64,000 nucleotides of DNA from Impatiens glandulifera (taxonomy: Eukaryota > Streptophyta > Magnoliopsida > Ericales > Balsaminaceae). The translations under genes and the position numbers were made by a program. Position 1 is the stretch's first letter. Every line of letters begins with the position of its first letter. The stretch is taken from contig NC_061863.1 of NCBI RefSeq assembly GCF_907164915.1, positions 45,295,382-45,359,381 of the forward strand. Reading direction: 5' to 3'. Under the pieces are notes generated by a model. The model made no database searches. It was given only the letters and a program-made list of their open reading frames with translations, and was not told the origin of the DNA. Shown one piece after another: positions 24,105-34,490 of the stretch.

Positions 24105-24657
24105 AAGCGGTAAGAATCTTGTTCCCGTTGGTATGGGAGATGATGATCAATGCAGTGAAGATGACTTTGCTGCATGGTATTAAATTAATAATTAATTATC
24201 CTGAATTTCTACCATTGTTGTCATCTAATTATTAATTTTGATTGAGTTCAGGCGGGAGTGGAAGTGTGTTTCATCAAATACCAGATCCAATGTTGTGGTG
24301 AAGAAGGAGTTACACGCATCCGCATCCGATCTTCTTGCTCTCATCTCGAATTTGACATTTCTGGATCTGGTGGGCTAGTGTAAGTTGCTATATGTTCTAC
24401 TGACCAGTTGTTAACGTTATGTTTGTAATTTATTCCCTTCCTTGCATAGTTATGAAATAGGGCGTTATTGTGAGAACATGGCTGAATCGTAGTGGAGGCT
24501 GTTAGGTTAATTTATCTCCACATACATACTCCTCCATTCATGATGATAAAGAAGACGACACACCCTTAGGTAGGGCTCTTTGCCACCTCCTTTTCCTCCC
24601 TGCTCTTTAAGGACGACGATAACCCTATATGCAGATTTGTTGAGCTTCCCTAAAAAG
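24105..24657 (+). pseudogene. CPR: NADPH-cytochrome P450 reductase pseudogene, copy 1
   Basis: CPR passes electrons from NADPH through FAD and FMN to cytochrome P450 on the endoplasmic reticulum. Exon pieces with splice sites are visible: VGMGDDDQCSEDDFAAW ending at 24,176 (donor GTAT) in the FMN domain; next exon from 24,252 reading RE then WKCVSSNTRSNVVVKK and ELHASASD, ending at 24,379 (GTAAGT); third from 24,450 with YEIGRYCENMAES, a TAG stop, SIHDDKEDDTPLGRAL and TLYADLLSFPKK ending at 24,657. After RE the exon jumps over the segment kept at 62,381-62,478 (LLWPELDN...), so this copy has an internal deletion. A frameshift lies after SASD and another near HLLF. Introns are retained, so it is not a retrocopy. 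Confidence 0.8.
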
Positions 24658-24875
24658 GTTAAGATTCTAATCGTTTTGGAAATACTAGTGGGTTAAAAAA
24701 CTATTTATTAAAAATGTTTAAGTTGAGCCCGTTCTATAAAACAAGTGAGGTGATAAAGTCAAACTATATTGACGAACGAGACGTTGGTCAAAAAAGTGCT
24801 TTGATTTTTCACATTCTTAACTAGAAAATGTGTGAAATAAAATTAATAGAGTATGTTTTTTAGTTAAGAAAAGTA
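24658..24875. other. Unassigned DNA between CPR remnant and outer CACTA
   Basis: This 218-bp stretch follows a CPR donor site and ends with GTA, the target site of the outer CACTA. No further exon is recognised. The joint of the duplication may lie here. Confidence 0.4.
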
Positions 24876-25055
24876 CACTAGTAAAAAATGCACATTTATC
24901 GAGAATAATCGCCGAGAGTGAAACAATGTTTTTGGTGATATTAATATCACCGAGGGCCAGGCTTCTCTCGGTAAAAAAAAGTTATATTTTGCCTCTGGTC
25001 GGTCTCATTTCTCCATTTCTTATTCTCTCTTTAACTTTTTTGTTTCATTTCTTCC

Positions 25056-25560
25056 CACTAGTGAAAAAGGGGTAAAAAACGAGAGTAAAAACTCTCGGTT
25101 TTGACCTTAAAACTTTCGGTATAGTCCAATTCCAAGAGTTAAGGTAACTCTCGTCATCCCTCGGTATTGACCTATTTCGTTAAAAACAATTGGGCGTTTA
25201 CCGAGAGATATCGTAGAGTTTTCGATTTAGATACCCTAGAGTAAAACCGAAAGTTAATTAGAAAACTTTGGGTTTATGCCTATAAGGGAAAAACCGAAAG
25301 TTAATTAGAAAACTTTCGGTTTTGCCTATAAGGGAAAAACCGAATGTTTTCTAATTAACTTTCGGTCTTTCCTTTATAGGCAAAACCGAAAGTTAATTAG
25401 AAAACTTTTGGTTTTTCCCTTATAGGCAAAACCGAAAGTTTTCTAATTAACTTTCGTTTTTCCCTTTGGATGAAAACCGAAAGTTTTCCAATTAACTTTC
25501 GGTTTTCATCCAAAGGAAAAACCTAAAGTTTTTCAATTAACTCTCGGTTTTTCCCTATAA
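25056..25560. repeat. 5' subterminal palindromic repeats of inner CACTA
   Basis: Motifs aaccgaaagtt and aactttcggtt alternate in direct and inverted order, separated by gcctataaggg or catccaaagg, so neighbouring units can fold on each other. In CACTA elements such subterminal repeats are the binding sites of the TNP1-type protein. Confidence 0.85.
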
Positions 25561-25748
25561 AATGTACAAAATAGGCAGATTATTTTGTTCGAAACCCGAA
25601 CATGTTCAGCAAAACCAATATATCAATAATAAAAGAAATGACACATACATGAAATGATCATTATCATTACAAAATTTGCAACCAAATTAATCATCCGAAC
25701 AATCTGTTTTAAATTCAAATCGGAACAACCAATGAAAACGTACTAGAA

Positions 25749-27476
25749 TTAGCTCGTGGGGGGAGGAGGTGGTGGTTGTTGTTGTCTCATAAGCAATTCG
25801 ATTCTCTCCATTCTTGCATTCATTTCAAACTTCTCCCTCTCCATTCTTGTCGTCATTTCTTCTTTTTCCGCTTGCATTTTCTAAATTGTGCGCATTCTCT
25901 CTTCATCTCTCCTCTCCAATTCCTCCAGTTTGAGCGCCATTCTTTCATTCTCTTCATACAATCGCTCATTGTTTCATTGGGAACTGTTTCCACTTCGACG
26001 ATCCTCACGAAAATGTGTGGGCTGGACGCCTGATCCCATTCCGAACACTCCCCCATGTTTTTGTTGTCCGAACACCCTCTCCGTCAATTCAAAATCAGAT
26101 ATTTCAGGTTCGTTACTAAGAACTTCCTCCATCTCAACCTGCACAATTGAAATAAAGTATCATTTCTATAATAAAAAACTAGTCATATTCAATTCACTTA
26201 CAATTTTCTGTTGCACGTGTTCGTCCGGGACGGGGGTTGGGTTTTTCTTTTATCGGTTTTGGGGTACGGGTCTTCTTGAATATTTCAATGACAGACGGTG
26301 CCCGTCCCATTTCAAGCGCATGTTGAAAGAAATGATTTATATAATTAATAACAATCTTTATATTATTAAGTTATTACAAATAACTTACAACTCTTCTTCT
26401 ACTTGAGCAAACGGTCTACTTCCCGTATGATGTGGGAATTTGAGTTCTTCCTGTTAACAATATTTGTACTACTGTTTTTCTGAAATTTAAATTAAAAATG
26501 AAGTTTGAATAATTAATATCAACTTTTATTTGAATTATGAAACCGTACCTTAATTATTTCCATGAAGAAATGGTTGCGACACACAAACTCCCAATCATCT
26601 CGATCGTACTCTGGTGGAGGATTGGCAAGTACCGCCGCCTCGTCTCCTTTATGGACGCGAATATATCCCGTGTTCAAATCGGAGCGCCATCTATCCCATA
26701 TCTGCTTGGCGTGTTCCAATCCGGTCTTTCGATAATTGTCAATAGGACCATTAGTAGCCTCGAACGGATCTTGAAAATAAAAACATTCAAATGTTATATT
26801 TAATAATTAATGTATAATTAAGTAATAATTATTACCGCCACAGCAGTTCAAATGTAATCCAATTGGTCAGCACTTAATGCCTTCCACTTCAGAAGACGGT
26901 GTGAGACAGCTGAGGGGTCCCGCACAACCGACCCCACATGTCTAGACCACAGTGTTCTGCCAGCACCGCCGGGCCTCCCATCTACCTCTCTAAAAGTTAG
27001 AGGCATCCTTGTCCCCGCTGGCCTCTTAGATAGCGCAATATTCTTATTCTTCCCCCGTCTCTTGCGGGCACAAGATTCTTCAAAATTATCAAAATAATAA
27101 TTAGATATGTGAATCAATTCAAACAATAACTAATTGTAAACAAGTTACCTGTCGATGATGGGTCGGGAGTGGAACCGTGCTCCTCCTCATCATCCTCCTC
27201 GTGAGGCTGCTCGTGACCCTCGTCGTCAGCCTCATCGTCATCCCCCATATCAGCAAAAGTACTCTCTACAAACTCTTCAGCCTCAGCAACATCATTATCT
27301 CCGTCTGCGGGGGGAGCAGTAGCTATTGGCTCCACAACAATAGGTGCTTGATCTCTAGAAGACGATCCTCGGAGCCTTAAGTTTTCTAATTGTGCAAGTA
27401 AGTTCTGGTATGTCTTAAACAGTTTGCTGGGTGTTTTCCTCATACTCCACCAAGCTTCTTTAATACCTTTAGACAT
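25749..27476 (-). pseudogene. TNP1-like CACTA accessory protein gene (Transposase_24-type), unit A
   Basis: TNP1-type proteins bind CACTA subterminal repeats. Exons read on the minus strand: exon from 27,476 with MSKGIKEAWWSMRKTP, SYQNLL-like helix and an acidic Asp/Glu-rich stretch, donor near 27,150; exon from about 27,079 with KRRGKNKNIALSKRPAG, SRHVGSVVRDP and HRLLKWKALSADQLDYI followed by TGA where the family has Trp; exon 26,769-26,549 with DPFEATNGPIDNYRKTG, QIWDRWRSDL and DDWEFVC; a piece with LKFPHHTGSRPFAQ; a piece with EMGRAPSVIEIFKKTRTP; last exon with EMEEVLSNEPE, a coiled coil broken by two stops, ending RQQQPPPPPP and TAA at 25,749. The start at 27,476 is the first Met before the conserved helix. 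Confidence 0.75.
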
Positions 27477-27479
27477 TCT

Positions 27480-28167
27480 TAATGCATACCATTAATAAAT
27501 GAGAGAATAATTGAAATAAAGTAGTAATAAGAATGAATTTGAACATAAATCTACCTAATTAATTAATCTGAACTATATGTTTGTAAACCGCAATTTTATT
27601 TTTGTCACAATCTTTCAACCGGGTCGGGCTGACATATCAGGGGCGTAGAATACTTGTTTTGCTTGACTCGCCAATATATACGGGTCTTGACTTTGGGTTT
27701 TCAATATTATTTACTTAACTTTGTATAAATTAATTAGGCTTACATAATCAAACATAATCTAACCTAAATCAATCCAAATTATCATCATATATCCAAAAAT
27801 AATATCAATCAAAATCATACATATGTCAAACTTAATTTCAACCTAATCTAACCTAAATCAATCCAAATAACCATATTGTTAAACCAAAAATAATATCAAT
27901 CAAAATCATACATATGTCAAACTTAATTCCAATCTAATCTAACCTAAATCAATCCAAATAACCATATTGTTAAACCAAAAATCAAACCTCAATCAAACAT
28001 AAATCTAACATAATATAACATAATATAACCTAAATCAAACCTCAATCAAATATAAATCTAACATAATATAACCTAAATCAAAAATCAATTATACCTAATC
28101 TAACCAAAATAAATATAACAATCAATAATTAAACCTAATATAACAAAAATAATCAAACAACAAACTA
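27480..28167. other. Non-coding DNA upstream of TNP1-like unit A
   Basis: It is A-rich with repeated phrases (aatctaacctaaatcaatccaaat, tcaatcaaaatcatacatatg). The position suggests a first intron of unit A between the leader at 28,168-28,445 and the first coding exon. No gene is seen. Confidence 0.4.
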
Positions 28168-28445
28168 ACCCGACGACTGTAGGTGGATGAGCGACGACTG
28201 CAGGCGGAGGCGGAGGCAATGGCAGCAGGCGGCGACAACAGTCGAAGGCGGATCTTCAGGCAACAGGCAAAATAAAGATAGATCGATCTTCAAAAGGCGG
28301 AGGCAGCAGGCAGCGGCAGCAGGCGACGTCGGATCTTAAAAAGGCGGAGGCGTCCGGTGGCAGTCGTCGTGAGTTGGGCGGCGTCGTCGTCGGGTTGGGC
28401 ATTCGTCGTCTGGGGGAGGTGGCGGAAAGAGAGAGGAGAGGGAAA
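28168..28445 (-). promoter_or_regulatory. GC-rich leader region of TNP1-like unit A
   Basis: This is the only clearly GC-rich stretch nearby, with repeated ggcggaggc and cgtcgtcg motifs, ending in gagagaggagaggg. By position (upstream of the minus-strand gene, next to the repeats) it is the likely transcribed leader. Frames through it are low-complexity and were not taken as coding. Confidence 0.4.
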
Positions 28446-28489
28446 TGAAATCGGGGAAAAAGAAGAGATGAAGACGCGTTTTTTTTTAT

Positions 28490-29170
28490 TTATTTGATCA
28501 AAACTGAGAGTTATATGAAAACTTTCGGTTTTGATCAATTGCGTAATTCCGAGAGTTTTCATATAACTCTCGGTTTTGATCAAATTCATAATTCCGAGAG
28601 TTTTCATATAACTCTCGGTTTTGATCATTTAAATTCCGAGAGATGTGTCTAAATCTCTCCGTTTTGACATATGTACAATTAAATTTAAATAGATAAAACC
28701 GAGAGATTTGTGTATATCTCTCGGTTTTAATGGTTATTTCCGAAAGTTATACCATTAACTTTCGGTATTACCATATCACAAATTGTTAAATTAATTGGTT
28801 TTCCACCTTCTAATGACTTTGAAAAACATTAATTTAACACATTTCATATCCTTAAAATATTATACAATCCATATGATCAAACATTACACACATTCATAAG
28901 ATAATCAAACATAAATATTAATATACACTTCTCTATATAATCAAACACAATAATAAACATTTTAACATTAAACACAATATTAATTTTTAAAATACAACAC
29001 ACACATAATTATATTAGTTATGAGTCTATATTAGTAGGTGAAAAACCAATTAATTTAACAAATTATGAAATGGTAATACCGAAAGTTATACCATCAACTA
29101 CGGGTTTGATGGTTAATTCCGAAAGTTATATCATTAACTTTCGGAATTACCACTTCTTAATTTGTTAAAT
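28490..29170. repeat. Central palindromic repeats of inner CACTA
   Basis: From 28,500 to about 28,720 there are tandem copies of a unit holding the palindrome ccgagagtt...aactctcgg joined by ttttgatcaa. Further pairs follow at 28,735-28,770 and 29,075-29,150 (ccgaaagttat...ataactttcgg type). They resemble the element's subterminal repeats although they lie internally. Confidence 0.75.
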
Positions 29171-29440
29171 TTATTGGTTTTTAATCTTCTAATGACTTTG
29201 AACAAAATTAATTTAACACATTTGATAACCTTAAAACATTACACAATTCATATGATCAAACTTTATACACATTCATGTGATCATCAAATACAAACATAAA
29301 TATACATTTCTTTATATAATCAAACACAATCATAAATATCTTAACATTAAACACAATCTTCATCTTTAAAAAACAACACACACTTGATTAGATTAGTTAG
29401 AAGTCTAGATTAGTAGGTGAAAAACCAATTAATTTAACAA
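29170..29440. other. Duplicated AT-rich spacer
   Basis: About 29,155-29,450 repeats 28,785-29,070 (ttggttttccaccttctaatgac; acattaaacacaat; aggtgaaaaaccaattaa). This is a direct duplication of roughly 0.35 kb inside the element. No gene. Confidence 0.6.
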
Positions 29441-29479
29441 ATTATGAAGTGGTAATACCGAAAGTTAATGGTATAACTT

Positions 29480-30425
29480 TCGGTTTTGATGTGTATTTGC
29501 GAAAGTTTTGAATAAACCTCTCGGTCCTGACCTTAAACAGAATGTTTCTGGGAATGGTCAAACCGAAAGTTTTCAAATAAACCTTCGGTTTTGACCCTTC
29601 CCAACACTTAGAAAATTTTCTATTTTTTTTAAAACAAGGGTCAAAACCGAAGGTTTATTTGAAAACCTTCGGTTTTGACCTTTCCCAACACTTAGAATTT
29701 TTTTTGTTTTTTTAAACAAGGGTCAAAACCGAAGGTTTATATGAATACCTTCAGTTTTGAGCCTTCTCAACACTTAGAAAATTTTCTATTTTTTTTAAAA
29801 CAAGGGTCAAAATAGAAGGTTTATTTGAAAACCTTCGGTTTTGACCCTTTCCAACACTTAGAAATTTTTTTTATTTTTTTAAACAAGGGTCAAAACCGAT
29901 GTTTTTCAAATAAACCTTCGGTTTTTACCCCTTCCCAACACTTAGAATTTTTTTGGATTTTTTAAACAAGGGTCAAAACCGAAGGTTTTCAAATAAACCT
30001 TCGGTTTTTATCCCTTCCCAACACTTAGAATTTTTTTTGGTTTTTTAAACAAGGGTCAAAACCGAAGGTTTTCAAATAAACTTTCGGTTTTTATCCCTTC
30101 CCAACACTTAGATTTTTTTTGGGTTTTTTAAACAAGGGTCAAGACCGAAGGTTTTCAAATAAACCTTCGGTTTTTACCCCTTCCCAACACTTAGAATTTT
30201 TTGGGTTTTTTAAACAAGGGTCAAAACTGAAGGTTTTCAAATAAACCTTCGGTTTTATCCCTTCCCAACACTTAGAATTTTTTTGGGTTTTTTAAAGGGT
30301 CAAAACCGAAGGTTTTCAAATAAACCTTCGGTTTTTACCCCTTCCCAACACTTAGAATTTTTTTGGGTTTTTTAAACAAGGGTAAAAACCGAAGGTTTAT
30401 TTGAAAACCTTCGGTTTTGACCATG
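29480..30425. repeat. Tandem array of palindromic units, about ten copies
   Basis: Units of roughly 80-90 bp each contain the inverted pair aaccgaaggttt / aaaccttcggttt around a short loop (tcaaat or tattga), then ccttcccaacacttagaat, a T-rich run and aaacaagggtcaa. The phrase caacacttaga recurs about ten times between 29,593 and 30,360. Each unit can form its own hairpin. Confidence 0.9.
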
Positions 30426-30644
30426 ATGTTTTTAAAAAAAAAAAATCAAAAGCGAACCAAAGGATAATAATAATACCAAAAGTATTAAATATATAAAGGA
30501 AAAGAATTCATAAACAACATATTAAAAACAAAACCAAAGGATAATAATAATAATATATAATTCATAATTATGATAAACAAAACACAACAAAATGTCATCA
30601 TTCGTACGGAAAACATAATACATAATTAATCAAACAAATATAAT

Positions 30645-30927
30645 CTAGAAATTATTAGATGGGGGGAGGAGGGGTTGTTGAGTCTGCCTTCTCAAGAGTT
30701 CAATTTGCTGTTTGAGATTCTCCAACTTTTGCGCGGGCTGTCCGCTTTAATTTCAGTAAGCATTTGGCCTCTTTCCGCATCCCTCAATCGGATTTTCTCC
30801 ATTTCCAGCGTCATTTTCTCACCACTTCCTCACGTGCCACATTTTTTGATTGTGCTAGCAAATTCTGGTATGACCGGGACAGTTTATCTGGTGTACGCCG
30901 AATACTATGCCATGACTGATCACCCAT
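30645..30927 (-). pseudogene. TNP1-like unit B, internally deleted
   Basis: Starting at 30,927 on the minus strand, MGDQSWHSIRRTPDKLSRSY then QNLLAQSKN matches the N-terminal exon of unit A (SMRKTPSKLFKTYQNLLAQ). The frame stops soon after (EEVVRK), and in another frame EKMTLEMEKIRLRDAERG and a third frame LKQQIELLRRQTQQP give the C-terminal coiled coil and proline-rich tail of unit A. The central DNA-binding part is deleted. It is a second TNP1-like gene in the same element, oriented as unit A, with its own upstream leader and TATA-like site. Confidence 0.65.
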
Positions 30928-30942
30928 CCTAAATGAATTTCA

Positions 30943-30943
30943 C

Positions 30944-31035
<92 letters not shown>
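30943..31035. repeat. (TA)n microsatellite
   Basis: About 45 TA units lie upstream of unit B. A minus-strand frame of alternating Ile and Tyr across it is an artefact of the repeat. Confidence 0.95.
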
Positions 31036-31037
<2 letters not shown>

Positions 31038-31039
31038 CA

Positions 31040-31290
31040 CAATAATCAAAATATATCATTCATTTAACAAAATCTAACAAAATCATATATATTTAACAAA
31101 ATAACATAAATCTAATCTAAACAATAACAAATCTAAATCAAACTACCAAACAAATAATCTAAACTGACATAAATCTAGATAATATAAACTAAATGATAAC
31201 AAATCTAAATCTAATAATTAACAAAAACAAAAAAAACACCAATAAATCACGACAAAGAAGAATAAAAACAAAAAACAAATAAAAAACTAA
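31040..31290. other. A-rich non-coding DNA upstream of unit B
   Basis: Phrases such as aaatctaa and aataatctaaac resemble 27,720-28,130 upstream of unit A, so this is probably the equivalent intron or leader part. No gene. Confidence 0.35.
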
Positions 31291-31385
31291 CCTGGAACGG
31301 AGAAGAAGAGGAGCGTCGGAGGCGGCTGCGTTGGGAGAGAGACAAATGAAAAAGAGAAGGGTTAGGGTTTGTATTTATAAAGGTA
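31291..31385 (-). promoter_or_regulatory. Leader and TATA-like site of TNP1-like unit B
   Basis: On the minus strand TTTATAAATACAAACCC (about 31,366-31,382) is a good TATA box, followed by the plant leader-like AACCCTAACCCTTCTC and a GC-richer stretch. It mirrors the leader of unit A. Confidence 0.45.
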
Positions 31386-31949
31386 TTTACCGGAGGTTTT
31401 TCAATAAACCTTCGGTTTTTAGATTAATCAAAACCGAAGGTTTATTGAAAAACCTTCGGTAATAAGAATCACAGGATTTAATTTTTTTTGTCTTCTTTTG
31501 GATGAGTCAAAACCGAAGGTTTATAGGATAAACCTTCGCAATTAACAATTTCAGGAAAAGGTAAAACCGAAAGTTGTTTAAAAAACCTTCGCAATTAATC
31601 ATTCAACAACTTAGAATATTTTTTCATTTTTTTGGGAGGTGTTAAAACCGAAGGTTTATTGGAAAACCTTCGCAATTAAAAATTTCAGAAATGCAAAACC
31701 GAAGGTTTTTTGAAAAACCTTCGCAATTTACCCACCTCCAACACTTAGAATTATTTTTGGTTTTTTGGGAAGGTCAAAACCGAAAGTTCTTTATAGAACT
31801 TTCGGTACTAATTAGTAAAACCGGAGGTTTTACACCTCTCTCGGAATCTATTTTTATTGAAGAAATGTTTGTTCCTCTCGGGATCAATTAGGAGAGTTTT
31901 ATAAAACCTTCGGTAAAAACCGTCGGTAAAGGCCGATTTTTTACTAGTG
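31386..31949. repeat. 3' subterminal palindromic repeats of inner CACTA
   Basis: Inverted pairs of aaccgaaggtt / aaccttcg(g/c) occur repeatedly up to the terminus, with two single copies of the caacacttagaat phrase of the internal array. The last bases are the inverted repeat TTTTTTACTAGTG. Confidence 0.85.
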
Positions 31950-31952
31950 TCC

Positions 31953-32310
31953 TCTTTACTCTCTCTTTTTCTCCTCATTCTCCCAAACTCAACTGGATTT
32001 AATCAAAACCACTAAACCAATGTTCATTTAGCATTACGGCAACAAGCATCAAAATCGCGTAGATCCCAATATGTTTTCTCTTGCTAGATCCAGATCTGAA
32101 GAAGTAGAAGATCCAAATTTTTAATGTCTCCGAAAATAGTCACGAAGTGATAAGAAGCTGTTGTTGATTTATGGCGTGAGTTTTCTCTGATTTATTTGTG
32201 ACTTTTCCATGAAATCGTAAATCATTCCACCACGACCGATCTGACCGAGACAATGAGAATACAGTTCATCTCCAGCCGCTCTTTCTCTCTCCCCCATCGA
32301 AGTACAAACT
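31953..32310 (+). other. Leader-like segment of outer CACTA, copy 2
   Basis: It is the counterpart of 136-505, conserved with small deletions (for example gcggctctttgatctc is missing near 32,080). No coding frame is convincing. Confidence 0.3.
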
Positions 32311-32548
32311 CCAAGTGATAAAATATTAAATAAATAAAAGAAATTATTTATTTATCTCATATTATTTAGACTAAATATAATAACTAATTCATAAGTTTTC
32401 TCAAATTAGTTATCTTTTCTATTACTATTATAAATAGATAAACTATTGTAAAGATTACTTATTCAATCAATAATATTATTTCAATCTTTCTCTTTAAGAA
32501 TTTAATCAAATAGTTCTTGTTTATTTTATCAACTCTAGAAATCAAACT

Positions 32549-33083
32549 TGGTATAATACTCCTCGTCATGCGATATTTCTTCGTCCAAACTCTCAATTCA
32601 CTCTTGCTGCATACTCTAATCCTGATTGGGCAGAATGTCCTGATGATCGTTCAACAACTGGATTTTGTATTTTTCTAGATGACAATCTCATTTCTTGTAA
32701 TTCTAAGAAATAACAAATAGTTGCTCGCTCTAGTACTGAATCTGAATATCATGCTCTTGCATATACAACTGCTGATCTTTGTTGGATACAAACTCTACTT
32801 AGTGAACTTTGAGTTTCACTTTCTTCTTCCCCAATTCTATGGTGTGATAATATTGGTGCCACATTTTTTCAGCAAACCCAATATTTCATGCTCGCACAAA
32901 ACATATTGAAATCGACTTTCATTTTGTTCGAGAAAATATTGTTCGTAAACAACTACTCATCTAGTACATTTCTACTGAAGATCAAGTGGTTAATATCTTC
33001 ACTAAAAATCTTTCTTCTCATCGATTTGCTCTTTTACGTAGAAAACTCACAGTTTGTGCCTCACCATTTTGTTTGAAGAGGGA
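32549..33083 (+). pseudogene. Copia RNase H fragment, first unit, copy 2
   Basis: It shows the same domain as 771-1,300, including ARSSTESEYHALAYTTADLC, WCDNIGA, HARTKHI and FHFVREN, with the TGA after LLSEL and a small deletion at the DDRRS site (gtcctgatgatcgttc). It is inactive. Confidence 0.75.
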
Positions 33084-33315
33084 TGATAAAGTATTAAATA
33101 AATAAGAGAAATTATTTATTTATCTCATATTATTTAGACTAAATATAATAACCAATTCCTATGTTTTCTCAAATTAGTTATCTTTTCTATTATTATTATA
33201 AATAGATAAACTATTGTAAAATTACTCATTAAATCAATAATATTATTTCAATCTTTCTCTTCAAAAACTCAATCAAATAGTTCTTGTTTATTTTATCAAC
33301 TCTAGAAATCAAACT

Positions 33316-33851
33316 TGGTATAATACTCCTCGTCATGTTATCTTTCTTCGTCAAAATTCTCAATTCACTCTTGCTGCCTACTCTGATGTTGACTGGGCAG
33401 GATGTCCCCTGATGATCGTCGTTCAACAATTGGATTTTGTTTTTTTCTAGGTGACAACCTCATTTCTTAGAATTCTAAGAAATAACAAGTAGTTGCTCGC
33501 TCTAGTACTGAATCTAAATATCGTGCTCTTGCATATACAACTCCTAATCTTTGTTGGATACAATCTCTACTTAGTGAACTTTGAGTTTCACTTTCTTCTT
33601 CCCCAATTCTATGGTGTGATAATATTGGTTCCGCATTCTTATCAGCAAACCCAATATTTCATGCTCGCACAAAACATATTGAAATCGATTTTCACTTTAT
33701 TCGAGAGAATGTTGCTCGTAAACAACTACTCATCCAGTACATTTCTACTAAAGATCAAGTGGTTGATATCTTCACCAAAGGTCTTTCTTCTCATCGATTT
33801 GCTCATTTACGTAGAAAACTCACGATTTGTGCCTCACCATTTGAAGAGGGA
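33316..33851 (+). pseudogene. Copia RNase H fragment, second unit, copy 2
   Basis: It is the counterpart of 1,541-2,069, with [42 protein letters not shown] and DIFTKGLSSHRFA. It keeps the TGA after LLSEL and the shifted DDRRS site. It is inactive. Confidence 0.75.
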
Positions 33852-34089
33852 TGATAAAGTATTAAATAAATAAGAAAAATTATTTATTTATCTCCTATTA
33901 TTTAGACTAAATATAATAACTAATTTCTAAGTTTTCTCTAATTAGTTATATTTTCAATTAATATTATAAATAGATAAACTATTGTAAAGATCACTCATTC
34001 AATTAATAATATTATTTTAATTTTTCTCTTCAAGAACTCAATCTAATAGTTTTTGTTTATTTTATCAATTCTAAAAACCAAACTCAAAG

Positions 34090-34490
34090 GTTCAACTGTT
34101 TGTGCACTGATTCATCCGTGTCTATTTTATAACTGAGACCAGATTAGTCTTGTAAATGCTATGATTGTTGTTGCGCTTAATTATTCAACTTGATTGTTCA
34201 ATCGATGTTAATGTGAATCTACAGATCTGATGCTCAGTAAGGTTGAATTCCGATAAGTATTGTTCTCTATTAATGTATCTATTTTCTTTGCTTGATTTAA
34301 TACTTTTCTTACTAGATTCTGTTGGATTTACTTTTAAATTTAATTTTTGCAGCGGTAGGTTGTTGATAGAAAAGAGGGATGGCGAGTCGTAAAGGAGGAT
34401 GAGAAAAACGAGAGGAAACCCATATATAAACCCTAATGGAGATTGGAGGAAGAATGATCTGAGGGAAGGAGGGCGAAACCAGATGGATAT
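34090..34490 (+). other. Intron-like leader segment, copy 2
   Basis: It is the counterpart of 2,303-2,700. The donor-like GACCAG|ATTAGT has lost its GT in this copy, while the acceptor-like TTTTTGCAG is kept near 34,352. Confidence 0.3.

Larger units (their letters stand above)
1..24250. repeat. Segmental duplication, copy 1 (left end outside window)
   Basis: Read in order, this segment matches 24,917-62,378. Anchors are: 1-133 with 24,917-25,055; 136-2,955 with 31,953-34,735; 2,956-4,097 with 34,736-36,103; 4,746-8,690 with 45,344-48,935; 12,025-14,370 with 48,950-51,180; 14,500-19,520 with 52,545-57,570; 19,640-24,251 with 57,580-62,374. The right limit is uncertain: similarity stops inside a CPR exon, where copy 1 carries a deletion, so the true duplication joint may lie anywhere between 24,252 and 24,875. 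By eye the identity is uneven, very high around the hAT block and clearly lower over the LINE 3' part. Confidence 0.85.
25056..31949. mobile_element. Inner CACTA (En/Spm) element, 6.9 kb
   Basis: The ends are CACTAGTGAAAAAGGGG and CCGATTTTTTACTAGTG. The 3-bp target duplication TCC is at 25,053-25,055 and 31,950-31,952, and the uninterrupted site ttcTTCCtcttt is still seen in copy 1 at about 131-139. The interior holds palindromic repeats at both ends and in the middle, one multi-exon TNP1-like gene (25,749-27,476, minus) and a second, internally deleted TNP1-like unit (30,645-30,927, minus). The large TNP2 (DDE transposase) gene is absent, so the element is non-autonomous. Confidence 0.92.
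32316..34084 (+). mobile_element. Non-autonomous Copia element with three LTRs, copy 2
   Basis: LTRs lie at 32,316-32,548, 33,084-33,315 and 33,852-34,084, with two internal RNase H pieces. The flanking repeat is CCAAG at 32,311-32,315 and CAAAG (one change) at 34,085-34,089. It is the same structure as 511-2,297, so the array existed before the duplication. Confidence 0.8.

Noticed and set aside
25776..26406. Plus-strand frames of 85 and 172 codons
   Set aside because: They are opposite-strand shadows of the TNP1-like exons, which show the family motifs on the minus strand.
28290..28628. 112-codon minus-strand frame
   Set aside because: It runs through palindromic repeats and the GC-rich leader; its internal repeats reflect the DNA array.
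29480..30425. CRISPR-like array
   Set aside because: Units are palindromic with near-identical spacers inside a plant CACTA element; there is no cas gene and the DNA is eukaryotic.
30855..31049. Open frame of alternating Ile and Tyr on the minus strand
   Set aside because: It is a translation of the (TA)n microsatellite.
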